A DNA stretch of 57,979 nt from Ochromonas danica. Taxonomy: Eukaryota > Sar > Chrysophyceae > Chromulinales > Chromulinaceae. The translations under genes and the position numbers were made by a program. Numbering within the stretch: the stretch's first letter is position 1; each line of letters begins with the position of its first letter. The stretch is taken from NCBI GenBank assembly GCA_015146655.1, contig VKHL01000052.1, positions 125,352 through 183,330 on the forward strand, read 5' to 3'. Under the pieces are notes generated by a model. It searched no databases. It saw only the letters and a list, made by a program, of their open reading frames with translations, and was not told the origin of the DNA. Positions 47,033-57,146 of this stretch are shown in pieces.

Positions 47033-47118
47033 ACACAATTCCATGGTAACATTCCATGGAATAACAGAATTTTCACCTGTTGGTGAATTACACTATTTGA
47101 CAGTGTATAGTGTAATTC
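47033..47118. repeat. Cluster of palindromes upstream of the TIR-like/TPR gene
   Basis: A 12-bp palindrome ATTCCATGGAAT at 47051-47062 with a partial copy AATTCCATGG at 47035; hairpin TTCACC-TGTT-GGTGAA at 47072-47087; and hairpin GAATTACACTA / TAGTGTAATTC with arms 47085-47095 and 47108-47118. The last two overlap by three bases, so only one can form fully. Confidence 0.7.
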
Positions 47119-47192
47119 CTTTCGTTTGTGAGGGAAATAGTTCATGTTGACTAGTTACCTCTTCTATTGGAACTATTGTGTACTCTGGAAGA

Positions 47193-50100
47193 ATGATTTC
47201 CTTACCTATTGGATCTTTAATCCTTACCTGTTTTATTATTTTTATCGATTTATTTCGTAATTGGTATTTCTTCTTTCTACCCTATGAGAAGGAGGAGGAG
47301 GAGGTGGAGCAGGAGGAGGAGGAGGGGGGTAGTAGTCTATCTGATGATAACTACGATAATAATATAAATAACAACAAGAAGAAGAAAAAGAAAGAGAAGA
47401 GTTCAAATAGCTCTTCTGCTAAAGTGGAGCAGGAGGAGGAGGAGGAGGGGGATGTGTCGGTAGTAGATGGTGAAGTACAGCAAGTCTTCACTATGACAGG
47501 TCTACGCCTCTCTGTTATCGATACCTTTCTTCATCGTCTAGGAGGTAGAGAGAAGGTAGAGGGACTCACTACCGAGGAGGTGTGCAGGCACTACCTCGTC
47601 CCCCTCACCACCTCCTCCTCCTCCTGCTCCTCCTATCTTGATATCGTTCGTCGAGAGGATCCTAATCATAAAGGACTAGGTCCAGCGACTGTCTTTGTCT
47701 CACACTGCTGGCAGGCACCATTCCTTGCTACCCTCGATGCCTTGTACCACCACTACCGCCACAGACCTCCTCCTCCTCCTCCTACCACTACTACCACTAC
47801 TATCACTAGTCGTGGTAGTCGTAGTCGTCTTACCCGGAGATATAGTGAAGGTAGTGATGATGAAGTAGAGAAGAAGGAGGAGCAGGAGCAGGAGGAGGAG
47901 GTGGTGGAGCAGGAGGAGGAGGATGTAGTAGTATGGATAGACTTCTTCTGTCTAGATCAACACTACCCTCCTCATGAGGTAGAAGGTCATTGGCTTGTTA
48001 CCTCTCTACCTCAACTCTTGCTACATTGTAAGCACATGGTACTATGCTTCCCCTCCTCCTCCTCCTCCACCACCTCCTCCTCCTCCACCTGGACTACCTT
48101 ACTACCTTTCACTCGTACTTGGTGTCTCTATGAACTCTTCTTATCTATTCGAACTCATTGTAGGCTATCCATTGCTATGACAAGAGAGACTAGACGAGGC
48201 TTCTTAGAAGAGGTATGTAGTGATAGCTACCACCTCCTCCTCCGCCTCCATGAGGTAGTCAATATTGAAACCTCCTCCTCCTCCTATCTACCTGATCGAC
48301 AGAAGATCTTAGCGATTGTAGAACAGCATATTGGCTTTACGATCTTCAATGAGGTAGTCAAGAAGCGTGTGGTAGATTGGATGGCACACTGTCTAGCCTA
48401 TGAGCTACACCTGCACTCCTCCACCACCACCACCACCACCACTACTACTACTACCACTACTACTAAATCCTCCTCCTCCTCCTCCACCACCATCCCCTCC
48501 TCCTCCTCCTCCTCCTCCTCCATCACCACCACTACTACCTCTTCACCTTATACATCAACAGTGTTAGCATTAAAGATGGCATTAGCAGATCTCTATTGTA
48601 GTCAAGAGAAGTATTCCTTAGCAGAGGTACTCTTCCGTGACTACCTCATCGCTATGAGAGAAATGTATGGGGTAGACCATCTGCTAACACTTGATGCCAT
48701 GAACAATCTAGCTGTTGTATTAGGACATCAAGGGAAACAAGATCAAGCAGAACCTTTATATCAAGAAGGAATAGCAAAGTTAAGAGAGATGGAAGGAGGA
48801 GGAGGAGGAGGTGGTGGTGGTGGTGGTGGTGGTGGTGGAGGAGGAGGAGGGGGTAGTAGTAGTAGTATCAAGTCTGAGGTATCTCTAGCTCTGTTAGACT
48901 GGTTACATAACTTTGCTACCCTATATGAAGATGAAGGAATGACAGAGAAGGCTGAGCCTTTGCTAGTCGAATGTTTAGAGAGGAGGAAGGTACTACTAGG
49001 TAGTGACCATCCTGATACCTTACAGTCAATGAATAACTTGGCTATACATTATTGTTGTAACTACCGTCATCACCACCAGGGTAGTAGAAAGAAGAAGAAG
49101 GAGGAGGAGCAGGAGGAGGAGGTGGTGGAGCAGGAGGAGCAGGTGGTGGAGGAGCAGGAGGAGGAGGAGGAGGAGATAGAAAAACGACATGAAGAAGCAG
49201 ATCGTCAACGTAGATTTACATTAGCTGAAAATCTACTTCGTGATTGTCTAGCACGACGTGAACGTACACTAGGGGATGGTCATCCGGATACCCTTCTCTC
49301 TCTCTCAAATTTAGCACTCGTTTATAAGAACAACAAAAAACTACTTTTGGCAGAAGTCTGTTTTGAAGAGTGTTTAAACCGACAAACAGCTTCTTTAGGT
49401 AAACATCATCAAGATACGTTACAAACGTTATATAACTTAGCTATGCTATATCGTAGTCAAGGTAGTGGTAGTGGTGGTAGTCAAGGTAGTGGTAGTGGTG
49501 GTAGTAGTCAAGGTAGTTCAATTAGACAATGTATACAATATCTTGAAGAGTATATGAGAAGGAAGAAAGCTAGTGTAGGTGAAGATCATATTGATGTATT
49601 GTTAGCATTAGGGTATCTTGCTACCATGTATGAAAAAGCTGCTTATCTACCACTACCTCCTCCTCCTCCTCCTCCTGCTCCTGCTCCTCCTGCTGCTACT
49701 ACTACTGACCATAGGAGTAGTAGTAGTAGTAGTAGTATGACTGTAGCTACTGCTACCTCTCCTTCTTCCTCTTCTTCTCCTCATACTACTACTACCACTA
49801 CCTCCTCCTCCTCCACCACCACCGGCACCGGCACCACCTCCTCGGTAGTGACCTACCCCAACTATTACTATGAAGCAGAGAAGTACTATATCCAATGCGT
49901 AGAGAAGTCAATACGTCTCTATGGAGATTGTCATCAACAGACGTTAGCCTATATGTTACAATTAGCACATTTCTATCAACATGGTAGACAATTAGCACGT
50001 GTTGAAGAACTATATCATCGTATCTTAATTAAGACAAAGAAGAGGTATCAACAAGAGAAGAAGAGGCAACAGCAGAAGCAGGAGGAGGAGGTGGTGGTGG

Positions 50101-51320
50101 TGGTGGAGGAGGAGGAGGAGGAGGTAGATCATCCTGATGTACTAGCTGCTATGAATCAATTAGCTATCTTATACTATGAAGAAGGTAGGTATGACGCAGC
50201 GGAACCTTATTTCCAACGGATCTATCAGCAACTTAAGAAGAAGAACCTCCTCCTCCACCCTCACCCTCACCCTCACCCTCCTAGTCATCACTCACATGAA
50301 CTATTACAAGCACAATTAAATTTAGCAATCTTATGGGATGATCAAGGTCGATATGAAGAAGCTAAAGTCATGTATGAAGATTGTCTATCTCTCTCACAAA
50401 TTCTCTATGGAGAAGAACATGAAGAAACACTTCAAACAATGAGTGACTTAGCAGCTGTTTATGACTCTTTAAGATACTATGAAAAAGCTGAAAAACTGTT
50501 TTTGAAGTGTTTATCCGGTCGGGTTAAGTTACTCGGAGAAGATCATATAGGTAGTATAGAGAGTTATAGTGATGTAGCCATTGTATATGATCATCAAGGA
50601 AAGTATAAGAAAGCTGAAGAGATTTTTATGAAATGTTATCAGAAATGTTGTCAAGTATTAGGGAATGATCATTTAGAAACATTACAAATGATGGGAGATG
50701 TAGCAGCTGTTAAGATACGACGAGGTAGTGTTCGAGGTAGTGGTGGTGGAGGAGGAGGAGGAGGTGGTGGTAGGAGGAGGAGGAGGAGTAGGGAGGAAGG
50801 GTTAGCTATGGCAGAAGATTGTCTGGAGAGGTTGAGGAGAGTGTATGGAGAGAATCATGAAGATACCCTTCGACTAAGAGACAACTTGATGGAGTGGACA
50901 AGAGACTGTAACAGTGACAGTGATGGTAGTGATGATGATGGTGGTAGTAGTGGTAGTGGTAGTGGTGGTAGTGATTGTGATAGACCTACTGCTACTACTA
51001 CTCACAGTGAGGAGGAGGAGGAGGAGGAGGAGAGACAGTCAGATGAAGACCAACTACTACTACAACAAGAAGAACAATACAGTAAGAATGACAATGACAA
51101 TAACAATAAGGAGGAAAAGGAACAAGAGAATGAGAATGAGAAGAAAGAGGAGGAGGTAGTAGTAGTGGTGGAGGAGGAGGAGGAGGAGGAGGAGGTTATG
51201 ATAAGTGAAGGAGTATGTCAAAAAGAAGGAGAAGAAGAGATGAAGAAGAAGAAGTATAATACTAATACTATTAATAACAATAACAATAACATTGATACAG
51301 AAGAAAGAGAAGAAAGCTAA
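47193..51320 (+). CDS. TIR-like domain fused to kinesin-light-chain-type TPR array, membrane-anchored
   Basis: Single 4128-nt exon, 1375 residues from the first ATG (47193). An N-terminal hydrophobic anchor (LPIGSLILTCFIIFIDLF, about 4-22) precedes poly-Glu linkers. Residues about 100-430 form a domain with FVSHCWQAPF (168-177), VWIDFFCLDQH (247-257) and TWCLYELFLS (309-318). These resemble the TIR fold: first strand F-x-S, the D-rich second strand, and the W-C-x-x-E-L helix carrying the catalytic Glu of TIR NADases (here Glu314). The same F-V-S-H-x-W type is common in algal and stramenopile TPR proteins. From about 448 to 1230 there are about 11 TPRs of the 42-residue type (YGVDHLLTLDAMNNLAVVLG; LGSDHPDTLQSMNNLAIHY; YGEEHEETLQTMSDLAAVYD). 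GGA/CCT trinucleotide runs add poly-Gly, Pro, Glu, Ser and Thr inserts between repeats, and the C-terminus is acidic. Likely a receptor-adaptor; any NADase or immune role is inference. Confidence 0.83.
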   Translation: MISLPIGSLILTCFIIFIDLFRNWYFFFLPYEKEEEEVEQEEEEGGSSLSDDNYDNNINNNKKKKKKEKSSNSSSAKVEQEEEEEGDVSVVDGEVQQVFTMTGLRLSVIDTFLHRLGGREKVEGLTTEEVCRHYLVPLTTSSSSCSSYLDIVRREDPNHKGLGPATVFVSHCWQAPFLATLDALYHHYRHRPPPPPPTTTTTTITSRGSRSRLTRRYSEGSDDEVEKKEEQEQEEEVVEQEEEDVVVWIDFFCLDQHYPPHEVEGHWLVTSLPQLLLHCKHMVLCFPSSSSSTTSSSSTWTTLLPFTRTWCLYELFLSIRTHCRLSIAMTRETRRGFLEEVCSDSYHLLLRLHEVVNIETSSSSYLPDRQKILAIVEQHIGFTIFNEVVKKRVVDWMAHCLAYELHLHSSTTTTTTTTTTTTTTKSSSSSSTTIPSSSSSSSSITTTTTSSPYTSTVLALKMALADLYCSQEKYSLAEVLFRDYLIAMREMYGVDHLLTLDAMNNLAVVLGHQGKQDQAEPLYQEGIAKLREMEGGGGGGGGGGGGGGGGGGGGSSSSIKSEVSLALLDWLHNFATLYEDEGMTEKAEPLLVECLERRKVLLGSDHPDTLQSMNNLAIHYCCNYRHHHQGSRKKKKEEEQEEEVVEQEEQVVEEQEEEEEEIEKRHEEADRQRRFTLAENLLRDCLARRERTLGDGHPDTLLSLSNLALVYKNNKKLLLAEVCFEECLNRQTASLGKHHQDTLQTLYNLAMLYRSQGSGSGGSQGSGSGGSSQGSSIRQCIQYLEEYMRRKKASVGEDHIDVLLALGYLATMYEKAAYLPLPPPPPPPAPAPPAATTTDHRSSSSSSSMTVATATSPSSSSSPHTTTTTTSSSSTTTGTGTTSSVVTYPNYYYEAEKYYIQCVEKSIRLYGDCHQQTLAYMLQLAHFYQHGRQLARVEELYHRILIKTKKRYQQEKKRQQQKQEEEVVVVVEEEEEEVDHPDVLAAMNQLAILYYEEGRYDAAEPYFQRIYQQLKKKNLLLHPHPHPHPPSHHSHELLQAQLNLAILWDDQGRYEEAKVMYEDCLSLSQILYGEEHEETLQTMSDLAAVYDSLRYYEKAEKLFLKCLSGRVKLLGEDHIGSIESYSDVAIVYDHQGKYKKAEEIFMKCYQKCCQVLGNDHLETLQMMGDVAAVKIRRGSVRGSGGGGGGGGGGRRRRRSREEGLAMAEDCLERLRRVYGENHEDTLRLRDNLMEWTRDCNSDSDGSDDDGGSSGSGSGGSDCDRPTATTTHSEEEEEEEERQSDEDQLLLQQEEQYSKNDNDNNNKEEKEQENENEKKEEEVVVVVEEEEEEEEVMISEGVCQKEGEEEMKKKKYNTNTINNNNNNIDTEEREES

Positions 51321-51681
51321 CATAGACATGATGAAGAAGTCATCAGAAAGAACAACAACTACCTACTATACTATACTATAACTAGACTAGCTATAGTATA
51401 GTAGACTACCGGTAGAAGCCCTGCAGTACCTCCTCCTCCTCCTCCTCCACCACCACCCCCTAGTCCAGATTCCTAGATTTAGACAATTGCTTAAATATTT
51501 ATGAAAATGATTAAATATCCGAGATGTTGCTATAGTGTACAAGTACTCCGGTACTGTACTGGTGGAGCTAGACGGGGGGGGGGGGGGGTAACACTGTAAC
51601 TATACCATACGATACTATACTATACTATAGTTAGTTACTATAAGCTACTGTAGTCTATGTTGTTTGTTGTAATATATTTAT
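51321..51681. other. Convergent intergenic region with G15 run
   Basis: Holds a (CTC)n/(CCA)n stretch near 51430-51462, a pure run of 15 G at 51574-51588 that could form a quadruplex, and CTATAC/TAGTATAG palindromic tracts near 51365-51400 and 51600-51640. No gene. Confidence 0.7.
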
Positions 51682-52881
51682 TTACAGCTCTTCTTCTTCT
51701 TTATTAACACTAACATCATCATCATCATTATTATTATTATTGTTAGTACTATTGTTAGTACTATTGTTAGTAGTAGTAGTAGTAGTATTTAAACAGTTTA
51801 TTAATTGTGCAATAAACTGTTTTCTCTCGGCAGGACTTCTCTCTCCTAATCTCATCTTCACTTCATATAAAGGCACTCCTGCAGCAAGAAACTTCTCCTC
51901 GAAGTGACTCCATCCCTTCATCTTACTACTACCACCACTGTTACCACTACTACTAGCACTACCTTGGTAGTGCACAGTGCAAGGGGTAGGGAAGGAAGGG
52001 TTAACCTTCTTCATGATGTAGTCTGTAGTGTAGACCATCTCTTCACAATAAGTCCTCCAAGATGATCTCATAATCCATTCTCCTCCTAATGATAAAGCTA
52101 ATGGGTAACTAGCATCCAGATAGAGTCGTTGAGGTAGTAGTTTAGGTTTAGGGTAAGGATTAGGATGTAATAGGTAGTGTTGAGTGATCGTCCAAGGAGA
52201 ATGTAGTGAGGCTAAGTACCAGAAGGATGATAAGTCAGCTCTTAATAGAATGAGATTAGGTAGACTAGGTAGCTCTCTGTTAACCTCCTCCTGCTCCTCC
52301 TCCTCCTCCTGCTCCACCACCACTACCTCCTCCTCCTGCTGCTGCTGCTGCTCCTCCTCCTCTGTCTTCTTGTTGGTGTTCTTATTGGTGTTATAGTGAT
52401 AGTTAGAGGATAGTCTAGCAAGAGATCGATCAATTCCAATGACTGGTAAGTGAGGGAACTGCTTGGCTAATAGAACAGAGGACTTGCCTTTACCACACCC
52501 TGAGTCTAGAATCACTGCCTGTGAGGAGGAGGAGGAGGAGGAGTGGTAGAAGTGGTCGACGAAGTGCACAGCTGACTCGAAGGCTAGCAGAGTGTGACGA
52601 GGAAGAACATGATGAGTGATGTGCTTCTCTAGACTACTCACTCTACGCTGGACAAGAAGGGGTAGTTTAGTACTGATACCTGTCTCTTCAATATGGTAGA
52701 AGCTGGAGTCGATGGGGTAGGAGGAGGAGGAGGAGGTAACAGGGAGGGAGGTCATCATCCTCCATGACCTTATAGTGGTAGTAGTGGTAGTGAATGGGTG
52801 GGTAGGATAAAAGAAGGATAATAAGAGAGTTGTCAATCCTGTTATATTCTGCTGTAACCTTCTCATAGATAATAGTCTCAT
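51682..52881 (-). CDS. TrmB-like tRNA (guanine-N7-)methyltransferase family protein
   Basis: Single exon, 399 residues, ATG at 52881 (a second Met is five codons on). After a Thr/Ser-rich leader whose first 25 residues (MRLLSMRRLQQNITGLTTLL) could target an organelle, the SAM motif I reads VILDSGCGKGKSSVLLAKQF (about 122-141) followed by VIGIDRSLARL. The later QHYLLHPNPYPKPKLLPQR matches the TrmB hallmark Y-P-N-P-W-P-K (Trp replaced by Tyr). It ends with GWSHFEEKFLAAGVPLYEVK and an Asn/Asp/Glu-rich tail. TrmB adds m7G46 to tRNA. The usual early motif G-x-E-x-G is altered to D-S-G-C-G-K-G, as in a divergent clade found in some protists and plastid-type enzymes, so activity is likely but not certain. 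Gln/Glu runs from CTC/CTG repeats interrupt the middle. Divergent from the histidine gene. Confidence 0.78.
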   Translation of the reverse strand: MRLLSMRRLQQNITGLTTLLLSFFYPTHPFTTTTTTIRSWRMMTSLPVTSSSSSYPIDSSFYHIEETGISTKLPLLVQRRVSSLEKHITHHVLPRHTLLAFESAVHFVDHFYHSSSSSSSQAVILDSGCGKGKSSVLLAKQFPHLPVIGIDRSLARLSSNYHYNTNKNTNKKTEEEEQQQQQEEEVVVVEQEEEEEQEEVNRELPSLPNLILLRADLSSFWYLASLHSPWTITQHYLLHPNPYPKPKLLPQRLYLDASYPLALSLGGEWIMRSSWRTYCEEMVYTTDYIMKKVNPSFPTPCTVHYQGSASSSGNSGGSSKMKGWSHFEEKFLAAGVPLYEVKMRLGERSPAERKQFIAQLINCLNTTTTTTNNSTNNSTNNNNNNDDDDVSVNKEEEEL

Positions 52882-53306
52882 GATAGAGAGAGAAGAGAAG
52901 AAGCTGTGAAAGATACTGAAGAGTTGTGAATATGAATGAAAACTGAAAGAGCTTATAGAGATACTCTCTATAGATCCCTTTTCTGTTTTCCAAAACTGAA
53001 AAAGGTAGAGCGTATCAGAAAAAAAAGAGAATAAACTTCTTCACACGTTTTCAGTTTTCCACACAAACCACACGAATGAAAAGAATCTTCTTCGTAAATG
53101 AAAAACGCGTTTCTTCTGCCTCTATAGGGATGCAAAAACAGCCTCTCTACCACCAAGTGAGGTGAATGAATGATGAAGCAGAGCAGTGAGTCATCATCAC
53201 ATTCACTTACTGCTACCCTACCCTCAGCCTCTCTCAGCCTCACACAATCATATTCCATTTTGACTTTGACTGACGAAGAAGAAGAGGAAGAGGAAGAAGA
53301 AGAAGA
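52882..53306. promoter_or_regulatory. Divergent promoter between TrmB-like and HisIE genes
   Basis: Contains AAAACTGAAAAAGG near 52993, ACGTTTTCAGTTTTCC near 53045 and ATGAAAAACGCGTTTC near 53098. CTGAAAA-type words occur in both orientations, and ACGCGT is the core of an MluI-box-like element. Related sequences sit near 42048 and 19376. A GAAGAAGAG run (53276-53306) immediately precedes the HisIE ATG. Confidence 0.4.
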
Positions 53307-55003
53307 ATGGTACTTTGGCAGAAATTGAATTTGACAACAAGTCATGATTCTTTCCCTGAAGAAACTCTTGATCGTGCTATTCCTGCTATTCAACATCTTC
53401 ATGTTCTCACACCTATTATAGTAGATTTCTCACATGATCAACCAATCCTCCCAAAGTATTCTCCTGCTCTTCTTAAAAAGTTCTTATCCAATACACCTGG
53501 TATCTCTGCTATTCATGGTTTTCGTTTTGAAAGTGAAGGAGAAGGAGAGTTAGTATTAGACTTACTAGACAATGGTTTAGAAGTAGCCTATTTCCTCTAT
53601 GAGGAGAATGATGAGAATAGTATAGAGAAGCAACAATATCTTGCTACTCTACCACGTCATCGTAATGGTCTTTCTCTTCCTGCTAACTTGTCTACTATTG
53701 ATACTGTCATTAGTAAATATAGAGATACAGTAGGTAACTTCTTGATCCGGTAAGATCAGAGTCATTTATACCCATTCCTTTTTGATTTGATATTGCTATT
53801 GCTATGGCTAACCTCTTTTTCTTAATAGACTTTCTAATCCTGCTGATGTGGAGTTAATTGCATCATCAGCATTAGCATTAATCAAGACACCAGGTGACTA
53901 TTCTATTGAGATCTTCCTCTCTTTACCTTCCGGTATTTTGGACATACCACTCGCTGTAAGTAGCAGTTCATCTTATCATCATGTATCTATACGACGATCA
54001 AGTCACAGTGGTTTTGTCTTGTTGTCTAATTGTTTCTTAGAAAGCATTAGTGAGCAAGCATGAGCATCTTCATCTCTTAGTAGAGCCTTCCTTTACATCA
54101 GAGCAAGTCTCTGACTTACCACATCTCTCTCACCTCAAGCTAACTACTACTACCGCTGATCATACCACCAACACCACTACCACTACGACCACACAACAAC
54201 ACCAACAAACAATTTCTCTCATTGATCTCTTCCTTGCTACGATTCGTACTGATCGTTCAGATGGATTGATAACTACTGTAGTCTGTGATGAACATCAACG
54301 CTGTCTTGGACTTGTTTATTCTAGTCCAGCCTCTGTCAGCCAAGCCTTCTTGAAGAGACAAGGGATTTACTTTTCTCGTTCAAGACAAGGACTTTGGCAT
54401 AAAGGTGAATCATCTGGAATGACACAAGCATTACGTGAGATTCGTCTAGATTGTGATCGTGATGCTTTACGTTATTCTGTCTATCAAGAAGGACATCCTC
54501 CAGCTTTCTGTCATTTACTAACTCGTTCTTGTTGGGGTGAACAGAATGGTCTTTTCAAATTACAACACACTCTTCAACAACGTAAAGAACATGCTCCACC
54601 TGGTTCTTATACACAAAAGTTATTTCAAGATAATGGACTATTACGTCAGAAGTTATTAGAAGAAGTGCAAGAACTAGTAGAAGCAGAAGAAAAGGATCAT
54701 ATTGCTTCTGAAGCAGCTGATGTCTTATACTTCATGATGACACGTTGTATTGCTGCAGGAGTGACCTTGGAAGATATTGAACGTTATCTAGATCTTCGAT
54801 CATTAAAGGTAATAATAAGTCGGTTGTATAGTGATTGATATTCTATTGCCTTGTCTCATCTCATTCATCACTGTAAATCATCTTATTTGTGGTATGTTAT
54901 ACTGTAGATCACTAGAAGACCTGGTCTAGCAAAGGAATGGAGAACAGCTGCAGCTGAGCAAGCATTATCACAAACGGCAGATCAGAAGAAATCAGAGAAA
55001 TAA
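53307..55003 (+). CDS. Phosphoribosyl-AMP cyclohydrolase / PR-ATP pyrophosphatase (HisI-HisE), fungal His4-like without HisD
   Basis: Exons 53307-53749, 53829-53955, 54041-54808 and 54908-55003 join in frame to 477 residues. Residues about 240-340 are HisI: IRTDRSDGLITTVVCDEHQR, LGLVYSS, FSRSRQGLWHKGESSG and the zinc/Mg site DCDRDALRY ... FCH ... SCWGE. Residues about 355-440 are HisE: LLEEVQELVEAEEKDH and EAADVLYFMM, the catalytic acid-rich helices. These catalyse steps 2 and 3 of histidine synthesis. The first 190 residues match the position and style of the extra N-terminal region of fungal His4, and RTDRSDGL, CLGLVYSS and ITRRPG are near-identical to yeast His4. But where yeast continues into HisD, this protein stops 30 residues after ITRRPG. 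No signal or transit peptide is seen, so cytosolic. ATG at 53307. Confidence 0.92.
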
Positions 55004-55646
55004 TGTTATGATGATGTGTTAGGGACAGTGTGTAGACTACTTTGATTTAGCCTCTGAAGCAGAACAGCTTGAATCAATTATTACAGCTCTTTCTAGTCTA
55101 TATAGATCACTCCTCCTATCTGTGCTACATGGCATACTTCTTCTTCATTTCATACTACAACTACAGTACTACCTCTACAAGTCAGTCTACTAGTCTAGAT
55201 ACATAGCTTGCGTGTTAAGTTACCATCATACTACCATACAGTATCACTTTGCATTGCCAGCTAAACAGTCTTCTACTACAGTCTTAAGTAATAGTAAACC
55301 TCCTACAAAATTTAATTGAGATCAGTCAGTCTCCTTGTAGTCTAGAAGGTGAAATTGAAAGGGTTAGCACTACCTTGTTACACTGTACAGTATGGTACCC
55401 TGTCACGACAAGTCCAGCAGTCTAACCATCCAAATTTCCAAATAGCCAGATCTGGACGTTAACTTCCCCCTAGAATTCGAAATCAAATCATCACTCTGTC
55501 TGGCTCACTCACCTTGGCTTAGTCTACCCTTGACTTGGTTTGGTTTGGTTTGGTTTCCAAAGAATACAAGTACTAGTTGTTGATTGTCAAGACTAGTTGA
55601 TATCATCTCTCTCTCTCTCTCCTAGTAATAATAACGGTAATAAGCA
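55004..55646. other. Intergenic region upstream of RFC5
   Basis: No gene found. Contains CTAGTCTAGATA and TACAGTA/TACTGTA words, a TTTGG pentamer run near 55538-55556 and a CT run near 55608-55621 just before the RFC5 start. No ACGCG box was seen here. Confidence 0.55.
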
Positions 55647-55997
55647 ATGGAAGAAGACAGTGTGATGATGATGGATGTTGATGAGACAACAACATCCACT
55701 GACCGTCATCGAATTACTACTACCACTACCACTACCACTACTGCCTCTACTACCACTACCTTGCCATGGGTAGAGAAATATCGTCCAGCTTCTTTACAAG
55801 ATCTAATCGCTCATGATGATATTATCTCTATTTTAAATCAATTAATTGATAATAATAAATTACCTCATCTCTTATTCTATGGTCCACCTGGTACAGGTAG
55901 GTAACTAACTAACTTACCCTCTCCTCTCTTCCCTCACCTACCTCTAGCCCTATAGAAGAGGATGGGGGAGAGGAGAGTCTGATAGTCAGAGTGTAAC

Positions 55998-56049
<52 letters not shown>

Positions 56050-56065
56050 CGTATGTGTGTGTGTG

Positions 56066-56099
<34 letters not shown>

Positions 56100-57048
56100 C
56101 TTGTGTGTGCTTGTGTGTGTGTGGTGTATGTGTGTGTGGTGTATGTATGTGTGTGCTTGTGTGCGTGGTGATGGTCTTCAGGCAAGACCTCTACCATCAT
56201 TGCTTGTGCCAAGAAGATGTATGGAGAGCATTACTCTTCTATGACATTAGAACTCAATGCTTCCGATGATCGTGGTATTGATGTAGTAAGAGATCAGATT
56301 AAAGAGTTTGCTGGCACAAAGAAGCTATGGAGGTACAGTATGACACTACCACTACCTCGTCACTACCTTGACTGACCCCCCCTTCCCCCTCTACCTCTAC
56401 CTCTACCTCTACCTCTACCTCTCCTATCTACTAGTTCTGGAGTGAAGTTGATTATTCTGGATGAAGCTGATGCTATGACATCTGAAGCTCAAGCTGCTTT
56501 ACGAAGAGGTAATGTAAACTCTACTACCCTTCCTACCCACATACAGTCCTTAATTTAACCCCCTCCTCCTCCTCCTCCTCCTCCTGCTGCTACTACTTCT
56601 ACTGTATAGTGATTGAGAAGTATACAGCGAATACACGGTTTTGTATGATCTGCAATTACGTTAACAAGATTATTCCAGCTTTACAATCGCGTTGTACCAG
56701 GTAACTACTACTACCACTACTTCAACTACAACCACCACTACTTCAACTACTACCTCATACTATACAAATACCACTACCGCAACTTCAACTACACAGCTAC
56801 TACTTCAACTACCACTGTGACTACTACTACCCCATAGCTTACACCTAAGACTGTAGCTAATGATTGGTTGTTATGACTGTCTGATTGCCATACAATTGTA
56901 TAGATTTCGCTTCTCTCCCTTACAACCACATCAGATTCGTTCTCGTTTAAATGAGATTGTCCAGATGGAAAAGTAAGATTATCATCAGTAGAAAGTCGTA
57001 ATTATCGATGTTTAACTCACACTTCTCTCTCTTTGTGTGTGTGTATGT

Positions 57049-57146
<98 letters not shown>

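Noticed and set aside
48800-48850. Frameshift or assembly error suspected at the poly-Gly run of the TIR-like/TPR gene
   Set aside because: The TPR frame is the same on both sides of every trinucleotide run, so no break is indicated.
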